A DNA stretch of 64,000 nucleotides from Andreprevotia chitinilytica DSM 18519 (GTDB lineage: Bacteria; Pseudomonadota; Gammaproteobacteria; Burkholderiales; Chitinibacteraceae): NCBI RefSeq assembly GCF_000711875.1, contig NZ_JONM01000008.1, positions 186,001 through 250,000 of the forward strand, written 5' to 3'. The position numbers and the translations under genes are program-made. Of this stretch, positions 36,001-43,999 are shown one piece after another; the stretch's first letter is position 1; every line of letters begins with the position of its first letter. The notes below the pieces were generated by a model that saw only the letters and a list, made by a program, of their open reading frames with translations, had not been told where the DNA came from and did not search any database.

Positions 36001-39000
36001 ACGCCAAAGTGCTTCGCCATCCGGGTGATGGTCGCGGCATCGAACAGGTCGGTGTTGTATTCCCACTGCAGCGTCCAGTGCTCGCCCTGTTCGATCACAT
36101 TCAAGGTCAGGTCGAACTTGGCGGCAGTGGCATCGATTGCGACGAATTCCAGCGACAAGTCCGGTAGCTGCAACGACGGGGCCGGCTGGTTCTGCAACAC
36201 CAGCATCACCTGGAACAGCGGGGTGTAGCTGGTATCCCGCACCGGATTGAGGGCTTCGACCAGCTGTTCGAATGGCAAGTCCTGATGGTCGTAGGCGGCG
36301 AGCGTTATTGCTCGCACTTGTTGCAGCAGGCCGGTGAAGGTTGCTTGTGGATCGACGTGGCTGCGCAGCACCAGCGTATTGACGAAGAAACCGATCAAGC
36401 CTTCGGTTTCAGCGCGGTTGCGGTTGGCGATGGGCGTGCCGATGCACAGGTCGGTCTGGCCGGAATAGCGCGACAGCAGCACATTGAAGGCGGCAGTCAG
36501 GGCCATGAATGGCGTGCAGCCGTGTTGTTGGGCGATCTGAATCAACGCTGCATGATTGGCTACCGGCAAATCCACGACATGACTGGCGCCGGCATAGCTT
36601 TGCACCGTTGGGCGGGGCCGGTCGGTGGGCAGGGTCAGCAGGGCGGGCGCGTTGGTGAGTTGCTGACGCCAATAGTCGAGCTGGTCTTGCAGCACGGCAC
36701 CCGTCAGCCATTGCCGTTGCCAAGCGGCGAAGTCGGCGTACTGGATCGGCAGCGACCGGAGTTGGGCCGGTTGCTGTGTGCGCTGTGCTTGGTACAGCTG
36801 AGTCAGTTCATCCAGCAGCACCCCCATCGACCAACCATCGGCGACGATGTGGTGCAGGGTGTAGTACAGCAGATGCTCGTCGTCAGCGAGCCGGATCAGG
36901 CCGGCACGGATCAGCGGGCCGGTGCCCAGATCGAACGGACGATTGGCTTCGTCACGCAGCGCGGTGGCGGCTGCATCGGCACGTTCGGCTGCCGGCAGGT
37001 GGGTCAAATCAAGTAACGGCAACGCGAAGTCGCTCGCTACCGTGACGACCTGCACCGGCATGCTGTCCTGCTGCGCAAAGTGCGTACGCAAGGCTTCGTG
37101 ACGGCCGATCAGGTGTTCGAACGCTTGGCGCAGTACCTCAACATCAAGTTCACCTTGCAAACGCAAGGCGGCCGGGATGTTGTAGGAGGCGCTGCCCGGA
37201 TCGAACTGATCGAGGAACCACAGGCGTTGCTGAGCGAAGGACAGCGGGAAGGTGTGGGTTGCTGCATCAGCACGCGCCAGCGGCAGTAGCGGCGCAGCCA
37301 CATGCTGGGCACTGGCCGCATCCAGCACCGTCGCCAATGCAGCGATGGTCGGGTGATCGAAGAACTGCCGCAGCGGCAGATCACGGCCGAGCTGGCGGCG
37401 CAGTTGCGAGCTGACTTGCGTCGCGAGCAGCGAATGGCCGCCCAACTCAAAGAAGTTGTCGTGGATGCCGATGCGGTCGAGTTTCAACACTTCGGCCCAG
37501 ATGGCGGCGAGTTGGGTTTCGGTGGCGTTGCGCGGGGCGACGAAGTTGACCGTGTCGTTGCTGCGTTCCGGCGCGGGGAGTGCTTTACGGTCGACTTTGC
37601 CGTTCGGGGTCAGCGGCAGCTGATCCAGCAGCATGAAGTGCGCCGGCACCATGTAGTCGGGCAGGCGTTGGCCCAACTGTTCGCGCAACGCGGACACTTC
37701 GATTTTTTGCCCTGCATCGGCTACCACGTAGGCCACTAGGCGTTTATCGCCGGGTACATCCTCTCGCGCCAGCACCACTGCACTCCGTACACCCGGCAGC
37801 GCCATCAGCGTCGCTTCAATCTCGCCGAGTTCGATGCGGAAACCGCGCAGCTTCACTTGCTGGTCGATCCGGCCCAGATAGTCGATGCGGCCATCGGGTA
37901 GATAACGCGCCAGATCGCCGGAGCGGTACATGCGTGCCCCAGCCTGGCCGAACGGATTCGGGACGAACTTCTCGGCGGTCAGATCCGGCCGGTTCAAATA
38001 ACCACGGGCCAAGCCATCGCCAGCGATATACAGCTCACCGGCCACGCCCACTGGCACCGGTTCCAGATTCGCATCGAGGATGTAGGTCTGTGCATTGGCA
38101 ATGGGTTTACCAATCGGAATGGCAGTCCCGTCGATCTCGCCGCTCACCGCCTCGGTGCAGGAGAAGGTCGTGCACTCGGTCGGGCCATAGCCATTGGTCA
38201 AACGACCACCGGCTGCCAAGAACGCTGCCACATGCGGTGGCGACAAGGCTTCACCCCCCGCCAGCACATGCTTGGCCTTCACCAGCCGTGGCAATTCGTG
38301 ATCGACCATCTGATTGAATAGCGCCGAGGTCAGCCACAGCGTATCGATGCGTTGGGTGTCGATGAATTCGCCGATCGCCGCCAATGTCAGCCGACCCGGT
38401 GCCGGCAGCGCCACGATTGCGCCATTCAGCAACGGCGCCCACAGCTCGAAGGTGGTGGCATCGAAGGTGGTCGGGGCCAGGTGCAGGACGCGGGCATGGG
38501 GAGCGAGGGAGAAGTAATGCGTCTCCCGCACCAGTCGCACCACATTGCGATGGGTGACCAAGACCCCTTTGGGCTGGCCAGTGGAGCCGGAGGTGTACAT
38601 CACGTAGGCGAGGTGGTCGGGCGAAGTCACATCGGTCGGGTTGTGATTGGGCAATCCCGGCAACGAGGCATCGTCGAGGCGCAAGCTTGGCACACTATCC
38701 AAACCCAGCGCTGCCCACGCCTCGCCATGACTCAGCACCAGAGCCGGTGCGGCATTGCTCAGGATATAAGCGAGCCGTTGCGCCGGCAGCGCCGGATCGA
38801 GCGGCAGATAAGCGCCGCCGGCCTTGAGAATGCCGAGCACCCCAACCAACGATTCAAAGGAACGTTCCGCGCACAGGCCGACCAGTACGTCCGGCCCGAC
38901 GCCGCGTGCGCGCAAGGCATGTGCCAGCTGATTGGCGCGGCGGTTCAGTTCGCCATAACTAAGTGCCTGCTCAAAACCAACTTCCGCAACGTTGCTACTT

Positions 39001-42000
39001 CCATTCCCCCCTTCGTGAAGGGGGGCTAGGGGGGATTTCGACGTCATCACAACTTGAGATGTCGCAGAAATCCCCCTCGGTCCCCCCTGCCTGGACGAAT
39101 CAGGAGATTCGCACGGCACGAGAAGGGGGAGGTTAGAAGCTGCAGCGCTGAGTGCGGACGGCTGGTGTGGTTTTGCGCTTGAATCCCCGTCAAACAGCGC
39201 AGCAACCCGCTCCGGTGCAGCAGCAGCCTGCTGCTCAAACAGAGCCTGAATACTCGCCTGCGGATAATCAGTCGCCGTGGCATTCCAATCCGTCACCAGC
39301 TGCTTACGCTCAGCGGCAGACAAAATCCCTAGCGTCGCGACAGAAGCATGTGGCGCGCTTTCCAGTGCCACCACCAACTGCTCGATCGCCCGGCCCAGAT
39401 AGGCGCAGACCTGTTGTGGATGGACGGCGCGGCTGCCCAGCACGGTCAGCGCGAATCCCTCGCCCAGATCGTCGATCGATACCGTGAGCGGATAGCTGGT
39501 GCGTTCTTCGCCGCGCAGGATTTCCATACCGTCGAAAACCGGCGACGCGGCGGCTGCGGCATCGCTGTAGCGGTAATTCAGCAGTGACGAAAACAGCGGA
39601 ACGGACGCCGCAACGCCGCTGCAGCGCTGCGCTTGCACCAGTGATGCATGTTCATGGCGCAGCAACTCGGTGAGCATCGATTGCGTGCCGCGCAGGGCTT
39701 GATCGACGCTGGCCGTGCCAGCATCAATGCGGATTGGCAGTGTGTTGATACATAGCCCCATGACGCGATCCGCGCCTTCGCCGCCTTGCAGACGGCCGAA
39801 CAGGATGGTGCCGAAGACGACGGCGTCGTGTCCGGTGAGGCGGGCGAGCACTACGCCCCAGGCCAAGTGCATCAGCGCGGCGGTGCTGACTTTGCGGGTG
39901 CGGGCGCTGTGGCGAATCCGTTGCGCCAGCTCGGCTGGCACGGCTTGGTGCGCTTCCTCGATATCCGCGCCATCGCCGTGGACGTCCAGCACGCCGTAGG
40001 GCGCGGTTGGTTCTTCGATTGCGCCGAGCATGTCGGTAAAGAACGCTTCGTGCTCCGCCGTGCCAATGCCCAGCCGGGCCTGCGCGATGAAGTTGCGGAA
40101 TGGCAGCGGCACCGGCAACTGGTCGGTCTGGCCGGCAAGGATGGTCTGGACTTCCGCGAACAGCAGTTCCAGCGTGGTGTGGTCGCTGATCAGATGGTGG
40201 TGCAGCAGCTGCAGCAGCCAGCGGCCTTGATCGGCGTCTTCGGCGACGAAGGCGCGCATCAGTGGCGCTTCGCTGACCGCTAGCCGATAGCGGCGTGGGT
40301 CGTATTCGTTGTCCAGCGCGGCCAGCGGCACGTCTTCGACCGGCAGCCGGGCGCTGCGCAGGACGACTTGCACCGGCTCGGCCAGGCCTTGCCACAAGAC
40401 GGCGGTGCGGAAGGTGTCGTGGCGGTCGATCACGGTTTGCAGCGCGGCGGTGAAGCGGTCGAGCCGCGCGCGGCTGTCGAAGCTCAGTTGCAGTTTGAGC
40501 AGGTAGGTGTCGCCCTGCTCGTGCAGCAGGTGGTGGAACAGGATGCCTTCCTGCAGCGGCGCGAGCGGGTAGATGTCCTGGATATTGGCGGCACCGCCCG
40601 GCACGGTGGCGACGATGGTCGCGATGGCATCGGGCGTGAGTTCGATCAGCGGCAACATCGCCGGCGTGATTGCATCGCAACCAGCGGGAATCAGGTTGGG
40701 CGGGACGGCGGTTGGCGCGGTATTGACCTGCGAGGTGGCGGCGACGGCGGCAATCGTCGGCGCGTTGAATAGAGTGCGGATATCGACCGCCAGCCCGGCG
40801 CGGCGCATGCGTTCGGTGAGCGTGACGGCCAGCAGCGAATGCCCGCCGAGTTCGAAGAAATCATCGTGCACGCCGACGCGTTCCAGCTTGAGCACTTCGG
40901 CCCAGATGGTGGCGAGCTGCGCTTCGGTGTCGTTGCGCGGGGCGACGAAGCCGGTTTCGTCGCGTGTCCGTTCCGGCGCAGGCAGCGCTTTGCGATCCAC
41001 TTTGCCGTTCGGCGTGAGCGGCAGTTGCTCCAGCACCACGAAATGCGCGGGTGCCATGTAGTCCGGCAGGCGTTGCAGCAACTGGCTGCGCAGCACGGCG
41101 GGTTCCGGCGCGGTCTGGCCGGCGCGGAACACCAGATAGGCCACCAGTTGACGGTCGCCCGGTTCGTCTTCGCGGGCGAGCACCACGGCATCGCGCACGG
41201 CGGGGATGGCGGCGAGCGCGGCTTCGATCTCACCCAGTTCGATGCGAAAACCGCGCACTTTCACCTGATGGTCGATGCGGCCGAGGTATTCGATGTTGCC
41301 ATCGGGCAGGTAGCGCGCCAGATCGCCCGTGCGATACATCCGCTCGCCGCTCTGGCTGAACGGGTTGGGGATGAATTTTTCGGCGGTGAGATCAGGCCGG
41401 TTCAGATAACCCCGCGCCAGCCCGGCCCCGGCCAGATACAGCTCGCCGGCCACGCCAACGGGGACCGGTTTGAATTCGGCATCCAGCAGGTAAGCCAGGC
41501 TGTTGGCGATCGGCCGCCCGATGGTGACTGCTGGGCTGCCCTTGGCGACCAGCGTGTAGGTGGAATAGGTGGTGTCTTCGGTCGGGCCGTAGAGGTTGAA
41601 TACGGCGTCGATGGCGTTGTGCTGGTACAGCGATTGCACCAGCGCATTCGGCAAGGCTTCGCCGGCCAGATTGATCACCTTCACCGACGGCGGAATGGCG
41701 GCGCTGCGCTGCAGGGCGGCGATGGCTGAGGGCACGGTGTTGATCAGCGTGACCGGGAAGGCATCGGGCTTGGCGACGACGTCCAGTACGTCTTGCACCA
41801 CCCACACCGAGCCGCCGACGCTCAGTGGCACAAACATCTCGAAGATGGAGAGATCGAAGCACACCGAGGTGGCGGCGAGCACCCGGCTCAGGCAATCCCG
41901 ATCGAATACCGAGCACGCCCAATCGATGAAGACGCTGGCATTGCCATGCTGTACGCCCACGCCCTTGGGTTGTCCGGTCGAGCCAGAGGTGTAGATCACA

Positions 42001-43997
42001 TAGGCCAGATGGCCGGGCAGGGCGATGTTGGACGGATTGGTGGCGGGAAAGCCTGCCAGCGCTGGCATCCGCTCGTCGAGGCAGAACGTAGCGACGTCGG
42101 CCTGGAACCGCCCCAGCAAGGGCCGCTGGGTGAGCAACAGCCGGGGCTGGGCATCTGCCAGCATGTAAGCCAGTCGGTCTTCCGGGTAGGCCGGATCGAG
42201 CGGCACATAAGCGCCGCCTGCTTTCAGGATGCCGAGGAAGCCGACCAGCATATCGAGCGACCGCGCCGTGCACACGCCCACCGCCACATCCGGGCCGACG
42301 CCCTGGCTGCGCAGGTAATGCGCCAGCTGGTTGGCTTGTGCGTTCAGTTCGGCATAGGTCAGTTCTTGCCCTTCGAACACCGCCGCCAGATGGTCTGGCG
42401 TCTTGGCGACTTGGGCTTCGAACAGCTGATGGATGGTGTGGGCAGCTGGCTGCGGTGTTGTGGTGGCGTTCCAGTCCCACAGCAATTGCTTGGTTTCCGC
42501 CGCGGTGAGCCACGGCAGATCGCCAATGCGGCGGGCCGGGTCGGCGAGGATGGCATCGAGCAGCGTGGTGAAGTGCCCGGCCATGCGGGCGATGGTGTCG
42601 CGGTCGAACAGGTCGGTGTTGTACTCGAAGGCGCAACGCAACTGGCCGTCCACTTCTTGTACATCCAGCGTCAGATCGTATTTGGCGGTGTGCCAGGCCA
42701 CATCGACGTTTTCCAGCGTCAGGCCCGGCAGCGTGGCCGCCTGGGTTTGCGCGTTCTGCAGCACCAGCATGACCTGGAACAGCGGGGAATGGCTGGCGTG
42801 GCGTTCCGGTTTCAGCGCATCGATCAGTCGGTCGAACGGCACATCCTGATGTTCGTAGGCATCGAAGGTGACGCGGCGCACTTGTTGCAGCAGCTCGGCA
42901 AAGGTCGCTTGCGGGTCGACGTGCGTGCGCAGCACCAGCAGGTTGACGAACAGGCCGATCAGCGGCTCCAGCTCGCTGCGTTGCCGGTTGGCAATGGGTG
43001 TGCTGACGCAGATGTCCTGCTGCCCGGCATGCTTGGCGAGCAGGATGTCGAACACGGCAGAGAGCGCCATGAACAGTGTGGCCTGCGATTGGCGGCTCAG
43101 CACGTGCAGCGCGGCGGTGGCTGCTGCTGGCACCACGAATGGCAAGCGGTCGCCACGGAAGCTTTGTGCCGGTGGGCGCGGGCGATCGGTGGGCAAGGTC
43201 AGCAGCGTGGGCACGCCGGCCAGTTGCCGGGTCCAGTAGTCGAGCTGTTTGTTCAGCACGCCGCTGGCGAGCCATTGCTTTTGCCAACGGGCGAAATCGG
43301 CGTACTGCATGGTGAGCGGTGGCAAGGCCGGTGCGTGCCCCGCGGCGTGGGCGGCGTACGAACGTGCCAGCTCGTCGATCAATATGCCCATCGACCAGCC
43401 ATCGGTGACGATGTGGTGCATGGTCAACAACAGGATGTGCTCGTCCTCGCTTAGCCGCAGCAGTGCCGTGCGCAGCAGCGGGCCGGCGCTCAGGTCGAAC
43501 GGTGTCTCGGCGGCATCCCGCGCCAGTTGCAGGGCTTGCGCTTCGCGTGCATCGGCCGGCAGCGCTGCCAGATCGGTTAGCGGCAGGGCGAGATCGAGCG
43601 CCGGGGCGATGATCTGGTACGGCTGGTCGTCCGCCACGCCGAAGGTGGTGCGCAGCGCGTCATGGCGGGCCACGATGCCAGCGAACGCGGCCTTGAGCGC
43701 GGCGATGTCGAGCTGCCCGCGCAGGCGTAGCGCGACGGCAGTGTTGTAGGTGGCGCTGCCCGGCTCGAAGCGGTCCAGAAACCAGAGCCGTTGCTGGGCG
43801 TAGGAAAGGGGCGTTCTGTCGCTGGAGAGGGCGTCCTGCAGCTGGCGCAGGTGATCGATCAACGCGGCCTTGTGCAGGCGCAGGTCGGCGCGGATTTCAT
43901 CGGTCACCACGCCCGGCAGCGCGTTGAGAATGAGCTTGTCGCCATCCAGGTTCAGATGGATCTGCAAGCGCCGCAACGTATCCAGTAATGCCCACAT
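30063..43997 (-). CDS. Nonribosomal peptide synthetase B: docking-C-A-T, C/E-A-T, C-A-T, C-A-T-TE
   Basis: Second synthetase of the cluster, 4644 residues, four modules. It begins with a TubC-like N-terminal docking domain (residues 1-52). Adenylation pockets read by eye against the PheA alignment: A5 DLFNNALTYK (Ala), A6 DAFWLGGTFK (Val), A7 and A8 DASTIAAVCK (Tyr-like, Phe possible). C5, C7 and C8 have HHIVTDGWS or HHIVADGWS and look like LCL domains. The domain before A6 is a dual C/E domain (FHHLLHEQGD and HHLISDHT), expected to make D-Ala. All four carrier domains keep GGHSL. The thioesterase occupies the last ~310 residues, with nucleophile motif GYCVGG (Cys4440 instead of Ser). A6 carries a 72-residue insertion (residues 1606-1677). 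ATG at 43997 is two bases after the previous stop, with its ribosome site inside the preceding gene. A domain calls are inference. Confidence 0.95.
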   Translation of the reverse strand: MWALLDTLRRLQIHLNLDGDKLILNALPGVVTDEIRADLRLHKAALIDHLRQLQDALSSDRTPLSYAQQRLWFLDRFEPGSATYNTAVALRLRGQLDIAALKAAFAGIVARHDALRTTFGVADDQPYQIIAPALDLALPLTDLAALPADAREAQALQLARDAAETPFDLSAGPLLRTALLRLSEDEHILLLTMHHIVTDGWSMGILIDELARSYAAHAAGHAPALPPLTMQYADFARWQKQWLASGVLNKQLDYWTRQLAGVPTLLTLPTDRPRPPAQSFRGDRLPFVVPAAATAALHVLSRQSQATLFMALSAVFDILLAKHAGQQDICVSTPIANRQRSELEPLIGLFVNLLVLRTHVDPQATFAELLQQVRRVTFDAYEHQDVPFDRLIDALKPERHASHSPLFQVMLVLQNAQTQAATLPGLTLENVDVAWHTAKYDLTLDVQEVDGQLRCAFEYNTDLFDRDTIARMAGHFTTLLDAILADPARRIGDLPWLTAAETKQLLWDWNATTTPQPAAHTIHQLFEAQVAKTPDHLAAVFEGQELTYAELNAQANQLAHYLRSQGVGPDVAVGVCTARSLDMLVGFLGILKAGGAYVPLDPAYPEDRLAYMLADAQPRLLLTQRPLLGRFQADVATFCLDERMPALAGFPATNPSNIALPGHLAYVIYTSGSTGQPKGVGVQHGNASVFIDWACSVFDRDCLSRVLAATSVCFDLSIFEMFVPLSVGGSVWVVQDVLDVVAKPDAFPVTLINTVPSAIAALQRSAAIPPSVKVINLAGEALPNALVQSLYQHNAIDAVFNLYGPTEDTTYSTYTLVAKGSPAVTIGRPIANSLAYLLDAEFKPVPVGVAGELYLAGAGLARGYLNRPDLTAEKFIPNPFSQSGERMYRTGDLARYLPDGNIEYLGRIDHQVKVRGFRIELGEIEAALAAIPAVRDAVVLAREDEPGDRQLVAYLVFRAGQTAPEPAVLRSQLLQRLPDYMAPAHFVVLEQLPLTPNGKVDRKALPAPERTRDETGFVAPRNDTEAQLATIWAEVLKLERVGVHDDFFELGGHSLLAVTLTERMRRAGLAVDIRTLFNAPTIAAVAATSQVNTAPTAVPPNLIPAGCDAITPAMLPLIELTPDAIATIVATVPGGAANIQDIYPLAPLQEGILFHHLLHEQGDTYLLKLQLSFDSRARLDRFTAALQTVIDRHDTFRTAVLWQGLAEPVQVVLRSARLPVEDVPLAALDNEYDPRRYRLAVSEAPLMRAFVAEDADQGRWLLQLLHHHLISDHTTLELLFAEVQTILAGQTDQLPVPLPFRNFIAQARLGIGTAEHEAFFTDMLGAIEEPTAPYGVLDVHGDGADIEEAHQAVPAELAQRIRHSARTRKVSTAALMHLAWGVVLARLTGHDAVVFGTILFGRLQGGEGADRVMGLCINTLPIRIDAGTASVDQALRGTQSMLTELLRHEHASLVQAQRCSGVAASVPLFSSLLNYRYSDAAAAASPVFDGMEILRGEERTSYPLTVSIDDLGEGFALTVLGSRAVHPQQVCAYLGRAIEQLVVALESAPHASVATLGILSAAERKQLVTDWNATATDYPQASIQALFEQQAAAAPERVAALFDGDSSAKPHQPSALSAAASNLPLLVPCESPDSSRQGGPRGISATSQVVMTSKSPLAPLHEGGNGSSNVAEVGFEQALSYGELNRRANQLAHALRARGVGPDVLVGLCAERSFESLVGVLGILKAGGAYLPLDPALPAQRLAYILSNAAPALVLSHGEAWAALGLDSVPSLRLDDASLPGLPNHNPTDVTSPDHLAYVMYTSGSTGQPKGVLVTHRNVVRLVRETHYFSLAPHARVLHLAPTTFDATTFELWAPLLNGAIVALPAPGRLTLAAIGEFIDTQRIDTLWLTSALFNQMVDHELPRLVKAKHVLAGGEALSPPHVAAFLAAGGRLTNGYGPTECTTFSCTEAVSGEIDGTAIPIGKPIANAQTYILDANLEPVPVGVAGELYIAGDGLARGYLNRPDLTAEKFVPNPFGQAGARMYRSGDLARYLPDGRIDYLGRIDQQVKLRGFRIELGEIEATLMALPGVRSAVVLAREDVPGDKRLVAYVVADAGQKIEVSALREQLGQRLPDYMVPAHFMLLDQLPLTPNGKVDRKALPAPERSNDTVNFVAPRNATETQLAAIWAEVLKLDRIGIHDNFFELGGHSLLATQVSSQLRRQLGRDLPLRQFFDHPTIAALATVLDAASAQHVAAPLLPLARADAATHTFPLSFAQQRLWFLDQFDPGSASYNIPAALRLQGELDVEVLRQAFEHLIGRHEALRTHFAQQDSMPVQVVTVASDFALPLLDLTHLPAAERADAAATALRDEANRPFDLGTGPLIRAGLIRLADDEHLLYYTLHHIVADGWSMGVLLDELTQLYQAQRTQQPAQLRSLPIQYADFAAWQRQWLTGAVLQDQLDYWRQQLTNAPALLTLPTDRPRPTVQSYAGASHVVDLPVANHAALIQIAQQHGCTPFMALTAAFNVLLSRYSGQTDLCIGTPIANRNRAETEGLIGFFVNTLVLRSHVDPQATFTGLLQQVRAITLAAYDHQDLPFEQLVEALNPVRDTSYTPLFQVMLVLQNQPAPSLQLPDLSLEFVAIDATAAKFDLTLNVIEQGEHWTLQWEYNTDLFDAATITRMAKHFGVLLAGIAADPTRQVSALPWLSETESRQLLLDWNDTAVAYPQDQAIHQLFEQHATQTPNQTALVFEGQQLSYGELDARANQLAHYLRSQGVGPDTLVGLCLERSLDLVIGLLAVLKAGGAYLPLDPDYPAERLAYMLADAKPQLVLTQARHRAVLAGQSVELCCLDELAALFDAYSTQRPVLSVLPQQLAYVIYTSGSTGRPKGTLLSHAGLTNLALAQIAAFGVQPNQRVLQFASFNFDAATSEIFMALGAGATLCLAAKTELVPGAALQMTLQQLGIQVATLPPVALPWLDASTLPALTTLIVAGEACPAALVDTWAPGRRFFNAYGPTETTVCATIQRCDEGNGTTPPIGRPIANTRVYLLDDALQPVPVGVAGELYVAGIGLARGYLGRPDLTAERFMPNPYGEAGERMYRSGDLARYLPDGRIEYLGRIDQQVKLRGFRIELGEIEASLTALPAVRDVVVLAREDEPGDKRLVAYLVANAAGKAIDVFTLREALLQRLPDYMIPAHFVVLDQLPLTSNGKVDRKALPAPERNRDEASFVAPRNATEAQLAAIWAEVLKLDRVGVHDNFFELGGHSLLATQLVSKVRQHFGIELALRTLFAEPTVAALSKHLAGHQQSVEAPPILPIDRSQPLPLSFAQQRLWFLDQFETGSAVYNMPMALKMTGTLDIAALRHTLNDVVARHEALRTTFITHGNEPTQHIHAKLEIALPVTDLSDLPHGERDAKLGWLAQDEARTPFDLGTGPLIRAGLIRLDATTHVLLLTLHHIVADGWSMGVLLDELTQLYQAQRTQRPAQLRSLPIQYADFAHWQRQWLTGAVLQDQLDYWHQQLTNAPALLTLPTDRPRPTVQSYAGASHVVDLLVANHAALIQLAQQHGCTPFMALTAAFNVLLSRYSGQTDLCIGTPIANRNRAETEGLIGFFVNTLVLRTRIDPEQRFDALLKQVREAVLEADAHQDLPFEQLVEALNPVRDTSYTPLFQVMLVLQNQPAPSLQLPDLSLEFVAIDATAAKFDLTLNVIEQGERWTLQWEYNTDLFDAATIARMAGHFTTLLGQIVAAPERRIADLGLLSAAESRQLLVEWNDTAVAYPTEQTIHQLFEQHAAQTPDQIALVFEDSQLSYSELDGRANQLAHYLRSQGVGPDVLVGLCLERSLDLVIGLLAVLKAGGAYLPLDPDYPAERLAYMLADAKPQLVLTQTAHRHVLAGQTVTLCCLDESTALLATYPTTNPALPVQPQQLAYVIYTSGSTGRPKGTLLSNASLVNLALAQIAAFDVQPGQRVLQFASFNFDAATSEIFMALGAGATLCLASKADLTPGQALQATLQQLGIQVATLPPVALPWLDASTLPALTTLIVAGEACPAALVDSWAPGRRFFNAYGPTETTVCATLQPCEAGNDASPPIGKPIANAKAYILDAQLNPVPVGVAGELYVAGAGLARGYLNRPDLTAACFVPNPFTQTGDRMYRSGDLARYLPDGRIEYLGRIDQQVKLRGFRIELGEIEASLTALANVRDAVVLAREDEPGDKRLVAYLVADTGQVIDVSTLREQLLQRLPDYMIPAHFLVLDQLPLTPNGKVDRKALPAPDRNRDDTSYTAPRNATETQLAAIWAEVLKLDRVGVHDNFFELGGHSLSATALTIRVREVFQSDLSVRAIFEAPTIESFARKLGITPTSAAQTTPATNQERNWVLVDNNIAKLDSPHTATHDIFFIPGAGGSAEVFNGVARSVAAEHANVFVFHHDGIDNEEDPLDSFAAMAEKYAPQVLRQRTGKIVLAGYCVGGLIGFELAQALQRLGFAESMLCFIDTAIVSAEHTFEAFDEHYFKSEFFKAICDTYSKIGEAITARKFDDMPLEACVEFAVERMALHSPHEHDIWRTILRQRYLAEKYHALATRQYWADHHENGLRFGELPDRTPVHFPAKRIESAEISKANGWGATVFEHSASDTFDGLHLAILKNHGAGIAKSLIEFIETSELRTAEGTLS
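38967..39182. repeat. Palindromic element inserted in frame in the Val adenylation domain
   Basis: 216 bases (72 codons) absent from the seven other A domains here, placed just before the first A core motif (ALSYGEL). It contains the perfect hairpin CCCCCCTTC-GT-GAAGGGGGG at 39006-39025 with CTAGGGGGGATTT, then an inverted relative AAATCCCCCTCGGTCCCCCC at 39068-39087 and GAGAAGGGGGAGG near 39120. This is the structure of a REPIN/MITE-like element. The reading frame stays open across it. Confidence 0.8.
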
Positions 43998-43999
43998 CC

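Noticed and set aside
41392-43287. Long open frame of about 630 residues antisense/alternate to synthetase B
   Set aside because: Frame-shifted shadow of the synthetase: high-GC third positions keep frames open; composition is Arg/Ala-rich with no domains.
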